A stretch of 64,000 nt of DNA, from positions 66,437,015 to 66,501,014 of the forward strand of contig NC_034409.1 of NCBI RefSeq assembly GCF_002078875.1. Direction: 5' to 3'. Origin of the DNA: Numida meleagris. Taxonomy: Eukaryota; Chordata; Aves; Galliformes; Numididae. Made by a program: the position numbers and the translations under genes. Positions 61,989-64,000 of the stretch are shown here, in pieces. Positions within the stretch are counted from its first letter, which is position 1. Each line of letters begins with the position of its first letter. The notes under the pieces are model-generated. The model searched no databases and was not told the DNA's origin. It saw only the letters and a program-made list of their open reading frames with translations.

Positions 61989-62004
61989 TTCTGCCCCCTG
62001 CTAA
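61989..62004 (-). promoter_or_regulatory. CTCF-like core motif
   Basis: Minus-strand TTAGCAGGGGGCAGAA contains AGCAGGGGGC, the best-conserved part of the vertebrate CTCF motif. The upstream CC is replaced by TT. Insulator function is only suggested. Confidence 0.3.
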
Positions 62005-62599
62005 TTGCTGTCTCCTGACCTGGGGAAACCAAGTCTCAGGGAAATGCAAGCGGGGTCCTGGGAAGCAGCATGGGGAAAAGCGGAAGGCTTTTTGTTTTTA
62101 AATCTTCACCTACCAACAAAAAGTCTATCCTGACTTCATTTCAAAGGACGAGTAGAGGCTGAATTGCGTCTGTCCCAGAAGAACTATGAATTAAGTCTCT
62201 GCAATCAATGACAATTCTGGCTTCGGAAACGGGCACGAGCTGCTTTTTCCAAGTGACTGAGTTACCACAGTTTAAAAGATTTTCAAAAGCGATTGCAACG
62301 GCCTGAGAGCATCCACACAGGAAGTTACAGATCAGCTGGCACATGGCAAACCGTGAAGCTGCGGTAAGTCTGTCTTACCATTGTGTCTGCGAATGCTTTG
62401 TAGATGTATTTATCCTGACTGCATTAACATTCATTTTCTGTAGTGTTGGGTTTAGGCATAGCACAACTAAGTGAAGAAGGCAGAGATAGTCTAAAAGACT
62501 ACTTCCAAGAACGAAGTAAAATAAATCAGAGCTTGGATGCTTTTATATTCTCTTTTTCTCTTTTTTTTTTTTGCCAAATACTACTTAGACTATAATAAC

Positions 62600-62760
62600 A
62601 CCTAATTATGAAATTCAGCTGTTACATAGTGCTTTTTGCTCAGATTTCAAAGTACTTTATCAAAGAGGTAAGTTATGATTATTGCTATTTTCTGGGTGGA
62701 GATGCGACAGCAGAAGAGGTTAAGATCGCTCAGCCAATCAAAGTTCAAGCTGGAATAAAA
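62600..62760. repeat. MIR/L2-like ancient repeat relic
   Basis: AAGTACTTTATCAAAGAGGT, AAGTTATGATTATTGCTATT, then a GAGATGCGACAGCAGAAGAG block and GTTAAGATCGCTCAGCCAAT follow the order of the conserved amniote CORE/MIR/L2 tail: AAGTACTTTA...AGAGGTAAGTATTATTATCCCC, ATTTTACAGATGGGGAAACT, GAGGCACAGAGAGGTTAAG, then TTGCCCAAGGTCACACAGC. The open frame at 62608-62838 is explained by this relic and is not a gene. Confidence 0.55.
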
Positions 62761-64000
62761 TATGTGTATGCTTTTATTCTGGGTCCAGTATGTTGCCCAT
62801 TGAATCTTAATATCATTTTTATAAACATGAAATTTTGAAGAGTTCTTAGTAAAGGATTAAGTTGAGGATTTGCTGGTTGTTCGGAGGATCGGAGCTGAGG
62901 TCTAGAGGTCTCCAAGAGTCAGAGTTCAAGTGTAGGTTCACAAGGGGGATAGGCCCATTGCCTTGTCTGATCTTCCCTATTCCCTCTCCTACACTGGGAA
63001 ACATGCCTGCGGGAGCATGTGCCACATTTCTCCTTTTTTCTTGGCTCTGCTTTTGGCCTGAGAAAAAGAGATGGAGGTAGAAACTCTACTTAGGTCCACT
63101 CCCAGTTCCTGACCTGGCCTGAATTACTTAGAAATTTCTCCACAAGACACTGTCCTGCTCTTTGTGGAAGCCAAACAAGGTCCTAAGAGAAATGTACATT
63201 ATAAAAGGAAGCATTTTCCGTGCTTCCAAGTGTCTTGTTTTTATTTTTGGACCAAAGTTTGGAATTATTTTTATTTTCTGCATATAATCAGTAATTCTTC
63301 CACATGTTGTGGAAGACACCTATTTAAAAACTAGTAGGAATTACTCCACTGGCTTCGTGAAGCAGCCCCTCTTAAAAGAGGTGGAATTATTTCTGGAGGG
63401 CTACCCAGAAATCAGAACTTTAATGCATGATTTATGTAACTCAGAGAAGGTGCTGTAAGTAGTCAGGTGCAAGGTGAGGTCAGTGGTAGGACAAAGAAAT
63501 GACAAAGCCTGCTCTACACCTTTCAATGCCCGTGGATTTACAGTAGCTTTTGTTTTCCAGTGTCTTTGTTTTTTCAAGTATGATCATTTCCATACACACT
63601 ACTGAAAAAAAAATTACAAAAGGTTTCAATATACAGTAGTTAATTACTATATTACAAGCTCTAATTAAATTCTTGGAGATTCTGCACAGTATGATGTTCA
63701 TGCCAAGAGGGACATATCCTGTCCTTAAGTGAATGCATGTTCTTGTCAAGTTAACTTATCTGCATTTTACTCACATGAAATATTCCTCATCTCTTGCTTC
63801 CTGACACACGTGACTGATAAATGTTTTAAAGGCACATTTAACATTGATATTTTTGTCATATGAAATGACAATGACTTCAATAATTCCCAGACTTTATTTT
63901 ATATAAAGTGACACACTATGTGATGGCAGACTCCCCAGACCTTAATGTAAGCCACACACTGGTAAGAATATATATTGCATCAGCACTTGGTCTTTGTGTG
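62761..64000. other. Non-coding stretch to the window end
   Basis: AT-rich sequence with open frames under 90 codons and no splice-site pairs that I can support. Nothing else was seen. Confidence 0.55.

Larger units (their letters stand above)
54142..62599. other. Non-coding stretch, no gene seen
   Basis: More than 8 kb without a supportable exon. It contains the relics at 55583-55816, (CAA)n at 58703-58717, A13 at about 59159, a local repeat at 59365-59520, a 15-bp duplication at 59621-59650, (CAAAA)n at 60502-60522, A17-(GA)n at 60576-60600, T17 at 61030-61046 and a GC-richer patch at 61.2-62.0 kb. The plus-strand 166-codon open frame at 61202-61702 is low-complexity and unrecognised. Confidence 0.55.

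Noticed and set aside
62608..62838. 76-codon open frame
   Set aside because: It is explained by the MIR/L2-like relic; its AGAGGTAAGT belongs to the repeat rather than to a splice donor.
1..64000. tRNA, rRNA, CRISPR array, operon or prophage
   Set aside because: I searched by eye for cloverleaf boxes, regularly spaced repeats and densely packed genes and found none. CR1 elements and the sparse coding signal point to a vertebrate genome.

Overview
This 64-kb window looks like non-coding DNA from a bird genome, most likely intergenic or deep intronic. The best evidence for a bird or other sauropsid is a set of CR1 LINE fragments: one retains part of a reverse transcriptase reading frame, and two more are short copies carrying the CR1 3' end built on ATTCTATGAT. 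Many short, decayed, often palindromic elements built around CATTGACTTCAATGGG-like cores are also present. These resemble ancient amniote repeats common in birds, turtles and crocodilians. I cannot name the species. There is no sign of bacterial, plasmid or phage organisation: no operons, ribosome-binding sites, CRISPR arrays or tRNA/rRNA genes.

Layout: 1-6281 is unremarkable AT-rich DNA. A first copy of a 320-340 bp dispersed repeat (solo-LTR-like, with two internal hairpins) sits at 6282-6603 and a second at 32029-32365. Between them are simple repeats, G-quadruplex-prone tracts, a possible old CR1 tail (15388-15450), several ancient relics and a plus-strand CR1 tail (31501-31591). From 33 to 42 kb come a symmetrical palindromic relic (33478-33551), a good-looking orphan exon on the plus strand (36144-36223), a 1.16-kb 5'-truncated CR1 on the minus strand (39381-40545), and a possible exon on the minus strand just past it (41178-41470). 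From 42 to 64 kb the sequence is AT-rich, with one more minus-strand CR1 tail (49009-49168), further ancient relics (43347-43461, 54121-54141, 55583-55816), a MIR/L2-like relic near 62.6 kb and homopolymer or microsatellite tracts.

There is no demonstrable complete protein-coding gene. Almost all open frames are short, lack plausible splice sites or protein-like composition, and are best read as chance. The two candidate exons are on opposite strands, so they cannot belong to one transcript, and neither was assigned to a known protein. The most interesting items are these exons, the hairpin-bearing repeat pair with a conserved splice-donor-like site, and the palindromic relic family. All calls come from reading by eye; alignments, repeat searches and expression data were not available.
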